64,000 bases of DNA from Candidatus Obscuribacterales bacterium (lineage in GTDB: Bacteria; Cyanobacteriota; Vampirovibrionia; Obscuribacterales; Obscuribacteraceae). The position numbers were made by a program, and so were the translations under genes. Below the pieces are notes generated by a model. The model worked only from the letters and a program-made list of their open reading frames with translations. It did not search any database and was not told the origin of the DNA. Where the stretch lies: contig JAGVKG010000060.1 of NCBI GenBank assembly GCA_020050685.1, positions 80,292 through 144,291 of the forward strand, in the 5' to 3' direction. Positions within the stretch are counted from its first letter, which is position 1. Each line of letters opens with the position of its first letter. This document shows positions 18,245 to 27,319 of the stretch, piece after piece.

Positions 18245-18802
18245 CTAACCGATGATGCCGTTTCTTCTTAACGTCTGCTCTATCGTTTTCATCGGCAGGA
18301 AGAACCTGGCGGGATTATCCCGAAAAGGAATGAAGTTGTTTTTGGTGTAGAAATCTGTAGGATCTCCCTTTTCACCGGTTAAAACATCTACAACCAGAGC
18401 ATAGGAAGCCACTTTCTGCGATGCCAACCACGCTGTTCGCATGGCATCTATTAAAAGGTGTTCTCCCAGTCTCAATTCACATTTGCCTCGTTGCCAATTT
18501 TCATCGATTGCCAGCTTGCCCATGAGAGTTGTTCCAATTGCCTTATAGTTTGGCAGTTTCACAAGAATAGATTCGGGCAGGCCATCCATTGGTATCAAAA
18601 GAGATGAAAGCGAATAATAGCCAATGATTCTCTCCGGCATTTCTCGCAGGGTTAACACAAAAGTACGAGAAATATTCTTTTCTGTATCTCCAACAGCGCG
18701 GTCATGCAAATAGTTGTCGAGCTTCTTAACGCCGGAAACAAAAGACTTGCGGTCATGACTCCTGGTGATTAGTTCAATAAGATTTAGATCTAAAAAATCC
18801 AC
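18245..18802 (-). CDS. GNAT acetyltransferase toxin (TacT-like)
   Basis: A 185-residue Gcn5-related acetyltransferase encoded 3 bases after a DUF1778 antitoxin, the standard TacA-TacT order. Known members acetylate aminoacyl-tRNA to stop translation. Visible: the VKKLDNYLHDRAV N-terminal motif, the GYYSLSS strand, the acetyl-CoA region LGKLAIDENWQRGKCELRLGEHL-like segment with the RGxGxG loop modified to RGKCELRLG, and ALVVDVLTGEKGDPTDFYTKNNF near the C-terminus. The start is GTG at 18802. Autoregulation through the operator upstream of the antitoxin is likely. Length fits the family. Confidence 0.88.
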   Translation of the reverse strand: MDFLDLNLIELITRSHDRKSFVSGVKKLDNYLHDRAVGDTEKNISRTFVLTLREMPERIIGYYSLSSLLIPMDGLPESILVKLPNYKAIGTTLMGKLAIDENWQRGKCELRLGEHLLIDAMRTAWLASQKVASYALVVDVLTGEKGDPTDFYTKNNFIPFRDNPARFFLPMKTIEQTLRRNGIIG

Positions 18803-18805
18803 TAA

Positions 18806-19102
18806 TTATTTTGCCATTCGTTGTTTATATCGCTTTGCGGCTGCAAGCAAATTTTTTCCAGGCGCGGGCGGGCTTATAAGCGCACTGGCAAAAGCTTCCC
18901 TGCCGCGCTGTGTCAGTTGCATAACTTCACTCTCTTGAATGGTCTTATCAGCATCAGCGAGCAACGTACTTATGACGTAAGAGGTCAAGTCTAGCCCTCT
19001 GAGGTCCGCAGCATGCTGAATTCGTTTCTTTAGATTTGAATTGAGCCTGGCATAGATTCGGTCATTTGCCTTATCTTCTCTTTTTCTGCTTACTGCTTCC
19101 AC
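18806..19102 (-). CDS. DUF1778 ribbon-helix-helix antitoxin (TacA-like)
   Basis: A 98-residue antitoxin. The N-terminal ribbon-helix-helix is seen as DRIYARLNSNLKKRIQHAAD followed by GLDLTSYVISTLLADADKTI. A longer C-terminal tail (QRGREAFASALISPPAPGKN, then AAAKRYKQRMAK) would wrap the toxin. First gene of the pair; a perfect inverted repeat just upstream is the presumed operator. Antitoxins of this type repress their own operon together with the toxin. Confidence 0.88.
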   Translation of the reverse strand: MEAVSRKREDKANDRIYARLNSNLKKRIQHAADLRGLDLTSYVISTLLADADKTIQESEVMQLTQRGREAFASALISPPAPGKNLLAAAKRYKQRMAK

Positions 19103-19114
19103 AGGATCACCTCA

Positions 19115-19155
19115 AATACCATTCAATACCATTGTACGCCAACTGGACGTACAAT
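19115..19155 (-). promoter_or_regulatory. Probable operator of the TacA/TacT-like pair
   Basis: ATTGTACG (19131-19138) and CGTACAAT (19148-19155) are a perfect 8-bp inverted repeat. Two direct copies of AATACCATT (19115-19123 and 19125-19133) lie between it and the antitoxin start. Position and symmetry fit a ribbon-helix-helix binding site. Confidence 0.55.
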
Positions 19156-19221
19156 GCAAGTCAAGGAGGACCGAGCTCTCAATGGGTATATTTGGGTAGT
19201 ATTCCAAATTGAAAGGCGACA

Positions 19222-20382
19222 ATGAAAAGAACGCTAAATCTTTTTACAATTATCAGCCTGCTGATTTTTTTGCTGCCATTATCATCATCGGGTCAGCAAT
19301 CGGCGGATAAGCGAACTACAAACAAGCAATCGAAGGCTACGGCAAGTAATCCAAGCACAAATAAATCGGCGAGGAAACCCGAGATGAGTCAAGAGACCAA
19401 CACAAAACCACAAAAGTTGGTGGTTCGCAGAAACTATCTTCCGGATGGTGGCATTGACTTGTACATTTTTTATGATGGTGGCAAGGATGCAATTGCAGCT
19501 GTGGTAGGCAAACAAATAATCGTGACCAAACAAATTGCAGAGAGTGACACAGCCAGAGTCATGGATCTGCAACTTGCCCATACACTTGGTGCAATTGGTT
19601 TGGAGAAAAGAGCCAAAGGCGACTATGTTGAGGCCGAAAAGGGTTACAAGAGCTCAATTCAGTATGCCGAGAAAACAGATCAGGACACGGGCATGCTGGC
19701 TTGGAGCTTAATGAATTTGGCAGGACTTTATCTTCACATGGATAAAGCGCAAGAGGCAGAAGCGCTATACAAACGTTGTCTCGGTTTGTTGGGCAAAGAA
19801 GACAAGTTCGGTTCTTCGGACCGAGCTGCGATTTTGGACAACCTTGCTCAAGCACTCGATGAGCAGGACAAATTTAGCGAGGCTGAAGATTACAACAAGC
19901 AATCGCTCGCCATTTATCAAGCACAATCGCCAGTACAACCTTCAGACGTGGCGAAATGTCTCGGCACCCTTGCCTACATTGAAATGAAGCAGAACAAAAC
20001 GAAAGAGGCAATGGACCACATTCAGGAAGCAATTAAGCAGGCAGAAATTTCCGCGGATCAAAAAGAATTAGCGATACTGCATGACGAATATGCATCCATT
20101 TATTTTTATCAACAAAAATTCAAAGAAGCCGTCGACGAGCATTTGAAGGCTCTGCCACTTTTAGAAAAATCCTATGGTGCCGAGCACCCAGAAACGGGAG
20201 TCTGCCTGGCAAGTCTGGCTCAATCATACAAGCAGCTCAGCGATTGGAAAAATGAAAGCGACTGTCTCAAACGCGCTTTGAACATTTTCCAAAAATCACA
20301 AGGGCAAAACAGCACTATGGCGCAACGCCTGAATGCTGAGTATCAAGACTGCACAGCTAAATTAAAAGAAACAACAAAGTAA
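19222..20382 (+). CDS. Secreted TPR protein
   Basis: A 386-residue protein with a signal peptide (LFTIISLLIFLLPLSSSG) and a Lys/Thr/Asn-rich linker to residue about 70. Kinesin-light-chain-type tetratricopeptide repeats follow, for example LAWSLMNLAGLYLHMDKAQE, AILDNLAQALDEQDKFSEA, VAKCLGTLAYIEMKQNKTKEA and TGVCLASLAQSYKQLSDWKN. No enzyme motif is seen. It starts with GAAAGG upstream. Similar to other TPR proteins in the window (27999-29057, 59538-61136). Probably a periplasmic or surface scaffold; partner unknown. Confidence 0.8.
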   Translation: MKRTLNLFTIISLLIFLLPLSSSGQQSADKRTTNKQSKATASNPSTNKSARKPEMSQETNTKPQKLVVRRNYLPDGGIDLYIFYDGGKDAIAAVVGKQIIVTKQIAESDTARVMDLQLAHTLGAIGLEKRAKGDYVEAEKGYKSSIQYAEKTDQDTGMLAWSLMNLAGLYLHMDKAQEAEALYKRCLGLLGKEDKFGSSDRAAILDNLAQALDEQDKFSEAEDYNKQSLAIYQAQSPVQPSDVAKCLGTLAYIEMKQNKTKEAMDHIQEAIKQAEISADQKELAILHDEYASIYFYQQKFKEAVDEHLKALPLLEKSYGAEHPETGVCLASLAQSYKQLSDWKNESDCLKRALNIFQKSQGQNSTMAQRLNAEYQDCTAKLKETTK

Positions 20383-20487
20383 ATGCGTATTCTCGCTTGA
20401 AGTTATTCGGCATGTTTTATTCGGCAGGCACAAGCGTTAGCCGTGTGCATCTTATAATGCACATAGCAATTGCTAAGATGTCTTGCG

Positions 20488-20733
20488 CTATGAAGTCTTG
20501 CGTCTAAATGCCTTTGGTTTGGCAGGCATGTCGGCGTTGTTCACGATTGAGCGCAAGGAAGCTAGAGCCGTCAGGCTTGGCCAAATTACTTCCTTCATTT
20601 CCTCAAGTTCATAGATACCAATTTCCCGACGCTCATACCGCCCGCAAACATCTTCCCACAGCTCAAACAATTTCTTGGGGTCGCAAGTTTCTCTAGCTTT
20701 TCGCAAGTATTCAACTAGATCGAAGGCTTCCAC
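20488..20733 (-). CDS. Small hypothetical protein
   Basis: An 81-residue acidic-helical protein (MEAFDLVEYLRKARETCDPK, LFELWEDVCGRYERREIGIY), GTG start at 20733. No signal peptide, metal site or known domain recognised. The composition looks coding, and an AGGA upstream could serve as ribosome site. Isolated between the TPR gene and the cysteine-protease candidate. Confidence 0.45.
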   Translation of the reverse strand: MEAFDLVEYLRKARETCDPKKLFELWEDVCGRYERREIGIYELEEMKEVIWPSLTALASLRSIVNNADMPAKPKAFRRKTS

Positions 20734-21058
20734 GGTTTGGTCCTCATAGTACCAACATGTAAAGGATGTTGCTTTTGGAGAAGAAAGTCAACGACCATAA
20801 ATATATCGAAAAGATATCCAAGAAATACGCAATTTAGCCCATAGACACATATGCTTAATATCCGTACGATATCCATTAGCCCAAGCTCTCGCACGTACAA
20901 TATTTTAGACGGCTGATAACGTGACCCTTTTACCTTATCGGACGTCGGATAAACACGTGCGGCAGAATGCTCTCAAGCAAGCCCAGGATTTAATCTTGGA
21001 CATTATGGGTACAAAATTAAGGGTTTTACTGACATTAAATGCATCATGAGGCAAGAAC
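20734..21058. other. Intergenic region without a convincing gene
   Basis: A 61-codon minus-strand frame (20715-20900) overlaps the start of the 81-residue gene and has no good ribosome site. It is hydrophobic in places but not convincing. No repeat or terminator was seen. Confidence 0.4.
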
Positions 21059-23548
21059 ATGGCCGGGTTTTCGAGCAAAGAACATCGAGAACAATTCGAT
21101 AAAATTCCGGAAGGGGGCGGCACTCCAGGCGCCACCTCGGACCATGCCGGCTCAATCCAGGCCCAACGAGCCACATTAAAAGACGCCGACAAGCATGCTT
21201 CCAACCGAGAAGCCCAGACCACAGAGCAACTCGAAAAGTCTGGTCAGTTACCTGAATCAAAGAATCTTTTGGCGCTTTTAAAAAAGGCTGAAGCCAAAAA
21301 TCTGGCTGTAATCACCGATGCAAAACCTCAGTCACCTCAAGACGTCCTGGTTAAACTCAAAGACAGCGCCGGTGACGGCAAAACTGGTGGGGCGAAGCCG
21401 AGCGATCAGGGCAAAGACCAAACGGAAAAATACAAAACTGAAGTAGGCGAAGACGGCAGCAAAATCGAGCGGAACAAAGACGGCTCCGTTCATAAGATTG
21501 AGTACAAGAATGGCAACTCGAAAGAGTTCGCGTATGGACCCGATGGCAAAGTCGCAGAAATAAAATCCAAAGATGGTGAAGTCTGGACAAAAACGCCGGG
21601 CACAGAAGATTCCTGGACTGTTGATCGCAGTAAGGTCAAAGATCGCGATCCGAAAAAGCCGGATCACTATACTGCGAAAATGAGTGTTGATGTCGATGAC
21701 GAAGGTTCATTAAATTGGACACTGAAAGATGGACCAAATAAGGGAAAGGTTCGCTCGGTCACCACAGATGGCAAATATCACGGAGATGAAGAGGCCGAAG
21801 AGAAAGCCAAAGGCAAACATAAACCGCAAGCTGTGCCAGGCGATACGGAAAAGCCTCATCCAACCGGACAGGACAAGCCGCAACCAGTTGTTGGCGATAA
21901 ACCTCAACCAACCGGACAAGACAAACCGCAACCAGTCGTTGGCGATAAACCTCAACCAACCGGCCAAGATAAACCTCAGGCAGTCATAGGTGAAAAACCT
22001 ATTCCTGGCAAAGATCAACCAGGAGAAACTAAACCCGAAAAACCTGCAGAGAAAGGCAGCCCTGAAGCTGATCTGAAAACGCAGAAAGATCGCTTTGAAC
22101 ACAAAGTGCAAGAGCTTCCTAAAGATCAGCAAGAACGAATCAGGAAATACGAAAAAGAATTTGACGCGCGCGCAAAGCAAATGGAAGACAATTACAAAAA
22201 GGAAATTGCGCATAAGCATCCGGAATTGCGCGGTAATCAGGAAGAAATTGCCAAACAAGCTCATGAGCGAGCTGTCAAAGAAATGGCAGGCACATATGAA
22301 GCAACCGCTCGACTTCTGGAGAAAAAATCGACAGTACCAGGTGTAACGGATAAGGTACGTGCCGACGCGGCCGAACAAATCATGCGACACGCGGGAGAAC
22401 CATCAAAGATTGATCAAGGTTGCTACAATACTTGCGCGCTGCAAGGCACCGAGTCCCGCTTATACAACAAGGCGCCAGCAGAAGTTGCCAAAATGATCTC
22501 CGATGTCACTCTGACCGGCAAATATCACACCAATGGTCATCCTGGTTATGATGTAACAATCAAACCGGAAAGCATTGTTCCTCAGGGGCAATCACGCAAC
22601 TTCCCACCAACACCAGATGGTCAAAGAGATCATGCAAGCCAAATATTTGCCGTTACTTCAGCCAATATCTATTTTGAAAATCCTGCGCATCATTCCAGCA
22701 TTCGTTACGAGCAACACAAGCCCGATGATGCAAACGGCACCACCGGCGAAGTACTTTGGGATTATTCTAAAAATCCACCAAAAGGTGAAGAAGTTAAAGG
22801 ACCAGACGGACATTTCGTCCGCGCACCAGAAGATGCCAGCACAATTGATGCACTCGTAGAAATAAACGAACAAATCACTGGCAAGCATGAAACAGGCTGG
22901 GCTTTCGAAGGACCATATGGCGGCTCGCGCGACAGTTATAAAGCCAAGAGCCCTGAGGATTTAGCTGCAAAAATGAAACAAGCCATCGATAACGGCGATG
23001 GTCCGCTAGTTTTGAGAGTACATACAGGCAATCAACCATTCTGGGGTGATTCAGGACATGGCGCGGCTGGTGGCTCGGGCGGTGCAGGCGGCGGTTGGCA
23101 CATTGTTGCCATTGATGGTTACACTCCATCGAACCAGCCTGGCGGCCAACCGGATTTCAAACTAAATAATCAATGGGGATCTTTTACAGACCACCCGCAT
23201 ACAAGTGCCACCGATTTATTCCGTGCATCCGTGGATGCCGCGGTCACACTACCAACAGATGGCAAGCAGCCACCCGTAATTCAATATCCGGGTTTCAGAC
23301 CAGTTTTGCCTGATCTCCCAGTCTTACCACCTTTACCGAAAGATGTCGGATTCAAGGACTTGCAATTACACGTCGATAAACTTGGACAAGAATTACATCA
23401 AAATCCGGAAATTGACGTAGCTCCGCATGCTGTACAGCTTGGGGAAACAATCGGTCGCCTTCCTAAAGACGAACAAGATTCAATTCTCAAACAAATGAAG
23501 CGCGTTGGTATCATTGATCCGGGATACAACAAGCCCGGTCTCGAGTGA
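21059..23548 (+). CDS. Papain-like cysteine protease candidate with repeat linker
   Basis: An 829-residue protein without a classical signal peptide. Residues 1-260 are hydrophilic and contain RHS/YD-like strands (EYKNGNSKEFAYGPDGKVAE). Residues about 268-315 are three copies of a 16-residue Pro/Gln/Gly unit (PTGQDKPQPVVGDKPQ). A charged coiled segment follows to about 450. The C-terminal third has a papain-like triad: Cys in KIDQGCYNTCALQG, His in GGGWHIVAIDGY, Asn in FKLNNQWGSF. The Gln before the Cys fits the oxyanion position. The tail (PVLPDLPVLPPLPKDVG) is Pro-rich. I infer a peptidase or transglutaminase-like enzyme, possibly an exported effector; the export route is not evident. Confidence 0.6.
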   Translation: MAGFSSKEHREQFDKIPEGGGTPGATSDHAGSIQAQRATLKDADKHASNREAQTTEQLEKSGQLPESKNLLALLKKAEAKNLAVITDAKPQSPQDVLVKLKDSAGDGKTGGAKPSDQGKDQTEKYKTEVGEDGSKIERNKDGSVHKIEYKNGNSKEFAYGPDGKVAEIKSKDGEVWTKTPGTEDSWTVDRSKVKDRDPKKPDHYTAKMSVDVDDEGSLNWTLKDGPNKGKVRSVTTDGKYHGDEEAEEKAKGKHKPQAVPGDTEKPHPTGQDKPQPVVGDKPQPTGQDKPQPVVGDKPQPTGQDKPQAVIGEKPIPGKDQPGETKPEKPAEKGSPEADLKTQKDRFEHKVQELPKDQQERIRKYEKEFDARAKQMEDNYKKEIAHKHPELRGNQEEIAKQAHERAVKEMAGTYEATARLLEKKSTVPGVTDKVRADAAEQIMRHAGEPSKIDQGCYNTCALQGTESRLYNKAPAEVAKMISDVTLTGKYHTNGHPGYDVTIKPESIVPQGQSRNFPPTPDGQRDHASQIFAVTSANIYFENPAHHSSIRYEQHKPDDANGTTGEVLWDYSKNPPKGEEVKGPDGHFVRAPEDASTIDALVEINEQITGKHETGWAFEGPYGGSRDSYKAKSPEDLAAKMKQAIDNGDGPLVLRVHTGNQPFWGDSGHGAAGGSGGAGGGWHIVAIDGYTPSNQPGGQPDFKLNNQWGSFTDHPHTSATDLFRASVDAAVTLPTDGKQPPVIQYPGFRPVLPDLPVLPPLPKDVGFKDLQLHVDKLGQELHQNPEIDVAPHAVQLGETIGRLPKDEQDSILKQMKRVGIIDPGYNKPGLE
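21861..22003 (+). repeat. 48-bp tandem repeat inside the cysteine-protease gene
   Basis: Three copies of a 48-base unit start at 21861, 21909 and 21957. The first two are nearly identical and the third is diverged. They encode the 16-residue linker unit and could change copy number by slippage without shifting frame. Confidence 0.85.
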
Positions 23549-23617
23549 TTATTTAAGATGACAGAATGAAATCAAAGTTGCAAGATACACAGAAGTAGAG
23601 AGAAAGGAACAATAAAA

Positions 23618-24286
23618 ATGGCTGATGCTCCCCAACCAATTGAACCAAACAAGCAAATGGAAGTTCGCCAGACACTAAATAAGTTTAGCGGCGACTTTTG
23701 GCGAGGATTCCACGTTACGAACTCGCCAGACATTAAGCTTGATGGACAGCGAATTGCCAAAGAGATGGGTCCAATTGAGGCAATGACATTGCCCGGGAAT
23801 TGGACTGGTGGCACACCGGAATATGGCAGAAATTCTCCTGCGTACATTCGGAGAACCTATCAATTGGCAGATGAGCCGCAAGCAATTTTGAAATACAACG
23901 ATCGTGGGCTACGCATTCCTCAGACCGATGGAAACAAGTTTGAAGCACTGCTCTCCGAGTCATTCGACAAGAGCACTCATGCACATCAAATCAATGATCC
24001 TGAATCGCTAAAGACATCACAGTCGCGAGTCTTGAACTTTATGGATCCGGACAACATTGCCCTGGAAAAGGCCTCGGTATTGGAAATAGGCGGTAAACGC
24101 GTGCTGATGATTCGCGGCGACTATAAAGAACAAGGCAAATCATTTCTCAAAATGTACTTTCCTGCCGATGAGAAAGGCACAGCTGTTCGCGAAGTCGAGT
24201 ATCAGGCTCCACCCAGCGTATTTGCCAAACATTTAAAGGCTGTAGAGGAAGCGCTATGGTCGATTAAGTGGAGGACCGAAGAGTAG
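23618..24286 (+). CDS. Hypothetical protein downstream of the cysteine-protease candidate
   Basis: A 222-residue soluble protein with a clear ribosome site (AGAAAGGAAC) and no signal peptide. No family recognised. It contains GDFWRGFHVTNSPDIKLDG, a RRTYQLADEPQAILKYNDRG segment and a C-terminal beta/alpha part (VLMIRGDYKEQGKSFLKMYF). It follows the protease candidate by 69 bases on the same strand, so a shared function such as chaperone or inhibitor is possible but only inferred. Its last 23 bases overlap the convergent M1 peptidase gene. Confidence 0.65.
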   Translation: MADAPQPIEPNKQMEVRQTLNKFSGDFWRGFHVTNSPDIKLDGQRIAKEMGPIEAMTLPGNWTGGTPEYGRNSPAYIRRTYQLADEPQAILKYNDRGLRIPQTDGNKFEALLSESFDKSTHAHQINDPESLKTSQSRVLNFMDPDNIALEKASVLEIGGKRVLMIRGDYKEQGKSFLKMYFPADEKGTAVREVEYQAPPSVFAKHLKAVEEALWSIKWRTEE

Positions 24287-27272
24287 ACTCAAGATATTCT
24301 TGTAATTCTTGTCCGTTGTCTTGCACAAAACGTACATTTACACGTACGCGCTCCAGCATGCGTTTCACGTCCGATGTGCCAGCCGGCACTGGGTGTGCGG
24401 CAAAAAACGTTCGCAGGTCAGCTTCTTGCTGAGGAAGATTGAACCAAACCATGCGTTCGACAACGTGCGGTAAAGCGAACACTGACCATTTGCTGAGCAT
24501 GACGTTCCAGTTTTTCTTGAAGAATTGCCAGGCAAGCAAACGCTCAGGATTACGATCAAATATGTTTACCATAAGTCTTGGTCCATCTTGTTTGTGCACA
24601 TCATCGGAAATTGCCAAGTCGAGAGTCTGCTTGAGCAAATCCGGCGTGCGGAATAATCCCAATGCCATCAAATTGCGTTGTTCGTCTTGAGGATTCTTAG
24701 CAGACTGCCACAATTGCTTGATGGCGCGATAGTCTTCCGCATCACCATTGTAAGCAACAACATAAGTAATTGCATCGATCAAATCCGAATCGACGGCAGT
24801 GTAATCTGCTTGATACATGCGGAAAAGATCTTTGGCACGGTTAATCGTGTCGTCATCCTGACCAATTGTTCCAAGACATTCAATAACCTGACCACGCAAT
24901 ATCCTCACTTGCTCTGATTCACCAGAGGCGGCGGTCCAACCTAGGCGCGCCTTAATTGCCGACAAGCGTGATTGCACAAGTTTGGCAAATGCTGGACGGT
25001 TAGCTGGCTCAATAAAATTACTTAGCGCATGAAATTGGCTAAGCAATTGTTGCGTTGGTGCTGGCTCTGTTTCACTTTGATAGAACGAAGTCAGATCCAA
25101 ATACTGGGCAACAGGAATTTGGCTTGCCTTCAATTGATACCACTGATCTCGCAACAAATCTCGGCGTTCTTTGCCTTGCAGCTTTGTTTGAATCAAAGGC
25201 TCAAGCGCGCGCAAATCGGCACTTTGATATCCGGTGACAAAATAACCATAACCAGAAGCATTAGCCAAGAATTGTTTGATCTTGCCACCCATTGGGAAAA
25301 CCAATTCTTTTGTTTCCAGCAATTTAGTACTGACAGAATTTACATCGCCAGCAAAACCACTTTTACCAGACCAAGTCTTAATCGAAACCGGCACGAACCA
25401 GACAACCGGTTTGCCGGCGGCTTTTGGTTTAAGAGGCGAGTCCAGCAAGAATCTTTCCTGCGTCAGTTTCATTTTCTTGATATTTTTGACTGCATCCTGA
25501 AAAAATTCCACAGATACTTTCGGATAACCAGGTTCGTTCACCCAATTTTTCATCAGCTGCACAATTGGTCGCCCGGACACAGCTTGAACGGCTTGCCACA
25601 AATCAGCAGTGGTGGCATTGCCGTAAGCATGCAATCTCAAATAGCGATCGACACCAGCCTGGAAAACCCGATCACTAACAAATTGCTCGAGCATGCGCAA
25701 AATTGAGGCGCCCTTTTCGTAAGTGATCTCATCAAACATTTCATTCACGTCGGCAGGCTCGACCACATGGAAATGAATTGGTCGCGTGGAGAGCATCGCG
25801 TCAGTCTCCATGACTTCGTTATGGTGATCATCTAGATGCACGCCAAACTCATCACAAGCATGCCACTCAGGAAACAAGTTATCAATTGCCTTACAAGACA
25901 TCCAAGTAGCAAATGCTTCATTCAACCAAATATCATCCCACCACTTCATGGTGACAAGATCGCCAAACCACAAATGGGCCATCTCATGTGCCACCACGCC
26001 GGCAACCCATTGTCTATCTCGAGCGGAAGCCTTATCGCTCAGCAAAAGCAATTGCTCCTTAAAGGTAATCGCTCCGACATTTTCCATCGCACCTGCTTCG
26101 AAATCCGGAATGGCGATTAAATCCAATTTTTGTGCCATATAACGGATGTGGAAATAAGAGTGGTAATAAGTCATCAATCGGCTGGCAACATCTTGTGCAA
26201 ATTTGCCCATCGCACTTTTTCCTCTGACAGACCAAACTCGAATTGGAATGCCGGCGGAAAATATGGCCGGAGTCGCTTCCAATTTGCCTATGACCAAGCA
26301 AATTAAATACGTGGACATCTTTGGCGTCGGAGCAAAGGTGATTATCTTCTTGTTGCGAGTTGCATCTTCTCTTTCACTCTGCACTTCCGCATTAGAGACA
26401 GCTTTCAAGTCCGAATCAACAATGGCTGTGATTTGATAACTTGCCTTGAAATCCGGCTCATCAAAACAAGGGAACATGCGACGCGCCTCGGTCGGTTCCA
26501 TTTGCGTTGCCGCCAAAATTTGCTTGCCACCATTTTCGTCTGTGTAATAGGCTCTGTAAAACCCGCGCAACTTCTCATTGAAACAACCTTTGAATGCCAC
26601 CGATATCTCATAGCGGCCAGCCTCAAGTTTTCGCCCGAAATCAAATGTCGCCTGCTGAAGATGCGGATTGATTGAAACGCGTGCCTGTATGGGCGAGGTC
26701 TCCTCGCCCTCTTCTCCACGAATCGCAACTTTCTCAACTGTCAGATCAAGCGAGTTGACCGTAATTGCACTCACCGGTTTTGAGAGCACAACAGAAATCT
26801 TTTCGTGTCCTTTGAAAGTACCTTCAACAAGATCGGGCTCGACGGTAATTGCATATTTAAAGGGACGAACAAAACGAGGCAAGCGAACACTGCTTGTCAC
26901 TTTTGCTTGTGGGACTTTGCCACCACTTCTTGTGAGATTTTGCTTTTCGCTTGCCGATTCCAATCGCAATTCCGACTTAGCTTCTTTGTGCGAATTCTTC
27001 TTGTCCCGAAATCTGGATTTGTCACCAGCAATCGCCTGTGAAGCTCCCTTATCCGATGTATCATCGGACACATTTTTCAGATTGTGAGACTTCCCGCGTG
27101 CCTTCGAATTCTTCTTTTGTTGTTTGGCCTTAAATGGATGCCCGGACAGCGCCTTATCCTGTTTGCCCTCAATCGTATAGGCAATTGATGTCGTCGCCTG
27201 CGCCATGAGCGTCAAAGCAATTACCAGAGACATACCGATTCTCAAAAGCGATGATGACTTTGTAAACAACAT
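24264..27272 (-). CDS. M1 family zinc aminopeptidase, exported
   Basis: A 1002-residue paralogue of the enzyme at 5725-8304 with a signal peptide (SLLRIGMSLVIALTLMAQAT) and a basic low-complexity linker of about 110 residues (KQQKKNSKARGKSHNLKN) before the catalytic region. GAMEN lies near residue 395, HEMAHLWFGDLVTMKWW near 427 and the NEAF Glu follows. An ERAP1-like C-terminal domain is present. It should degrade peptides in the periplasm or outside the cell. Compared with the cytosolic paralogue, it has extra residues at EEGEETSPIQ, encoded by a palindromic element (26686-26711). The two genes give a natural with/without comparison of that insertion. Confidence 0.93.
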   Translation of the reverse strand: MLFTKSSSLLRIGMSLVIALTLMAQATTSIAYTIEGKQDKALSGHPFKAKQQKKNSKARGKSHNLKNVSDDTSDKGASQAIAGDKSRFRDKKNSHKEAKSELRLESASEKQNLTRSGGKVPQAKVTSSVRLPRFVRPFKYAITVEPDLVEGTFKGHEKISVVLSKPVSAITVNSLDLTVEKVAIRGEEGEETSPIQARVSINPHLQQATFDFGRKLEAGRYEISVAFKGCFNEKLRGFYRAYYTDENGGKQILAATQMEPTEARRMFPCFDEPDFKASYQITAIVDSDLKAVSNAEVQSEREDATRNKKIITFAPTPKMSTYLICLVIGKLEATPAIFSAGIPIRVWSVRGKSAMGKFAQDVASRLMTYYHSYFHIRYMAQKLDLIAIPDFEAGAMENVGAITFKEQLLLLSDKASARDRQWVAGVVAHEMAHLWFGDLVTMKWWDDIWLNEAFATWMSCKAIDNLFPEWHACDEFGVHLDDHHNEVMETDAMLSTRPIHFHVVEPADVNEMFDEITYEKGASILRMLEQFVSDRVFQAGVDRYLRLHAYGNATTADLWQAVQAVSGRPIVQLMKNWVNEPGYPKVSVEFFQDAVKNIKKMKLTQERFLLDSPLKPKAAGKPVVWFVPVSIKTWSGKSGFAGDVNSVSTKLLETKELVFPMGGKIKQFLANASGYGYFVTGYQSADLRALEPLIQTKLQGKERRDLLRDQWYQLKASQIPVAQYLDLTSFYQSETEPAPTQQLLSQFHALSNFIEPANRPAFAKLVQSRLSAIKARLGWTAASGESEQVRILRGQVIECLGTIGQDDDTINRAKDLFRMYQADYTAVDSDLIDAITYVVAYNGDAEDYRAIKQLWQSAKNPQDEQRNLMALGLFRTPDLLKQTLDLAISDDVHKQDGPRLMVNIFDRNPERLLAWQFFKKNWNVMLSKWSVFALPHVVERMVWFNLPQQEADLRTFFAAHPVPAGTSDVKRMLERVRVNVRFVQDNGQELQEYLESTLRSST
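26686..26711 (-). repeat. In-frame palindromic element within the exported M1 gene
   Basis: TGTATGGGCGAGGTCTCCTC and the following GCCCTC form an 8-bp perfect stem (GGGCGAGG/CCTCGCCC) with a TCT loop. It encodes EGEETSPIQ. It is closely related to the element in the MurT gene (29881-29906), with a compensated G-C to A-T pair change in the stem. Confidence 0.7.
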
Positions 27273-27319
27273 ATACAGAATAACCTCATATCAAAATGCA
27301 GCGAAGCTGGAAGCGGCCC

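Noticed and set aside
20715..20900. 61-codon minus-strand frame
   Set aside because: Overlaps the start of another frame, no ribosome site, no recognisable domain.
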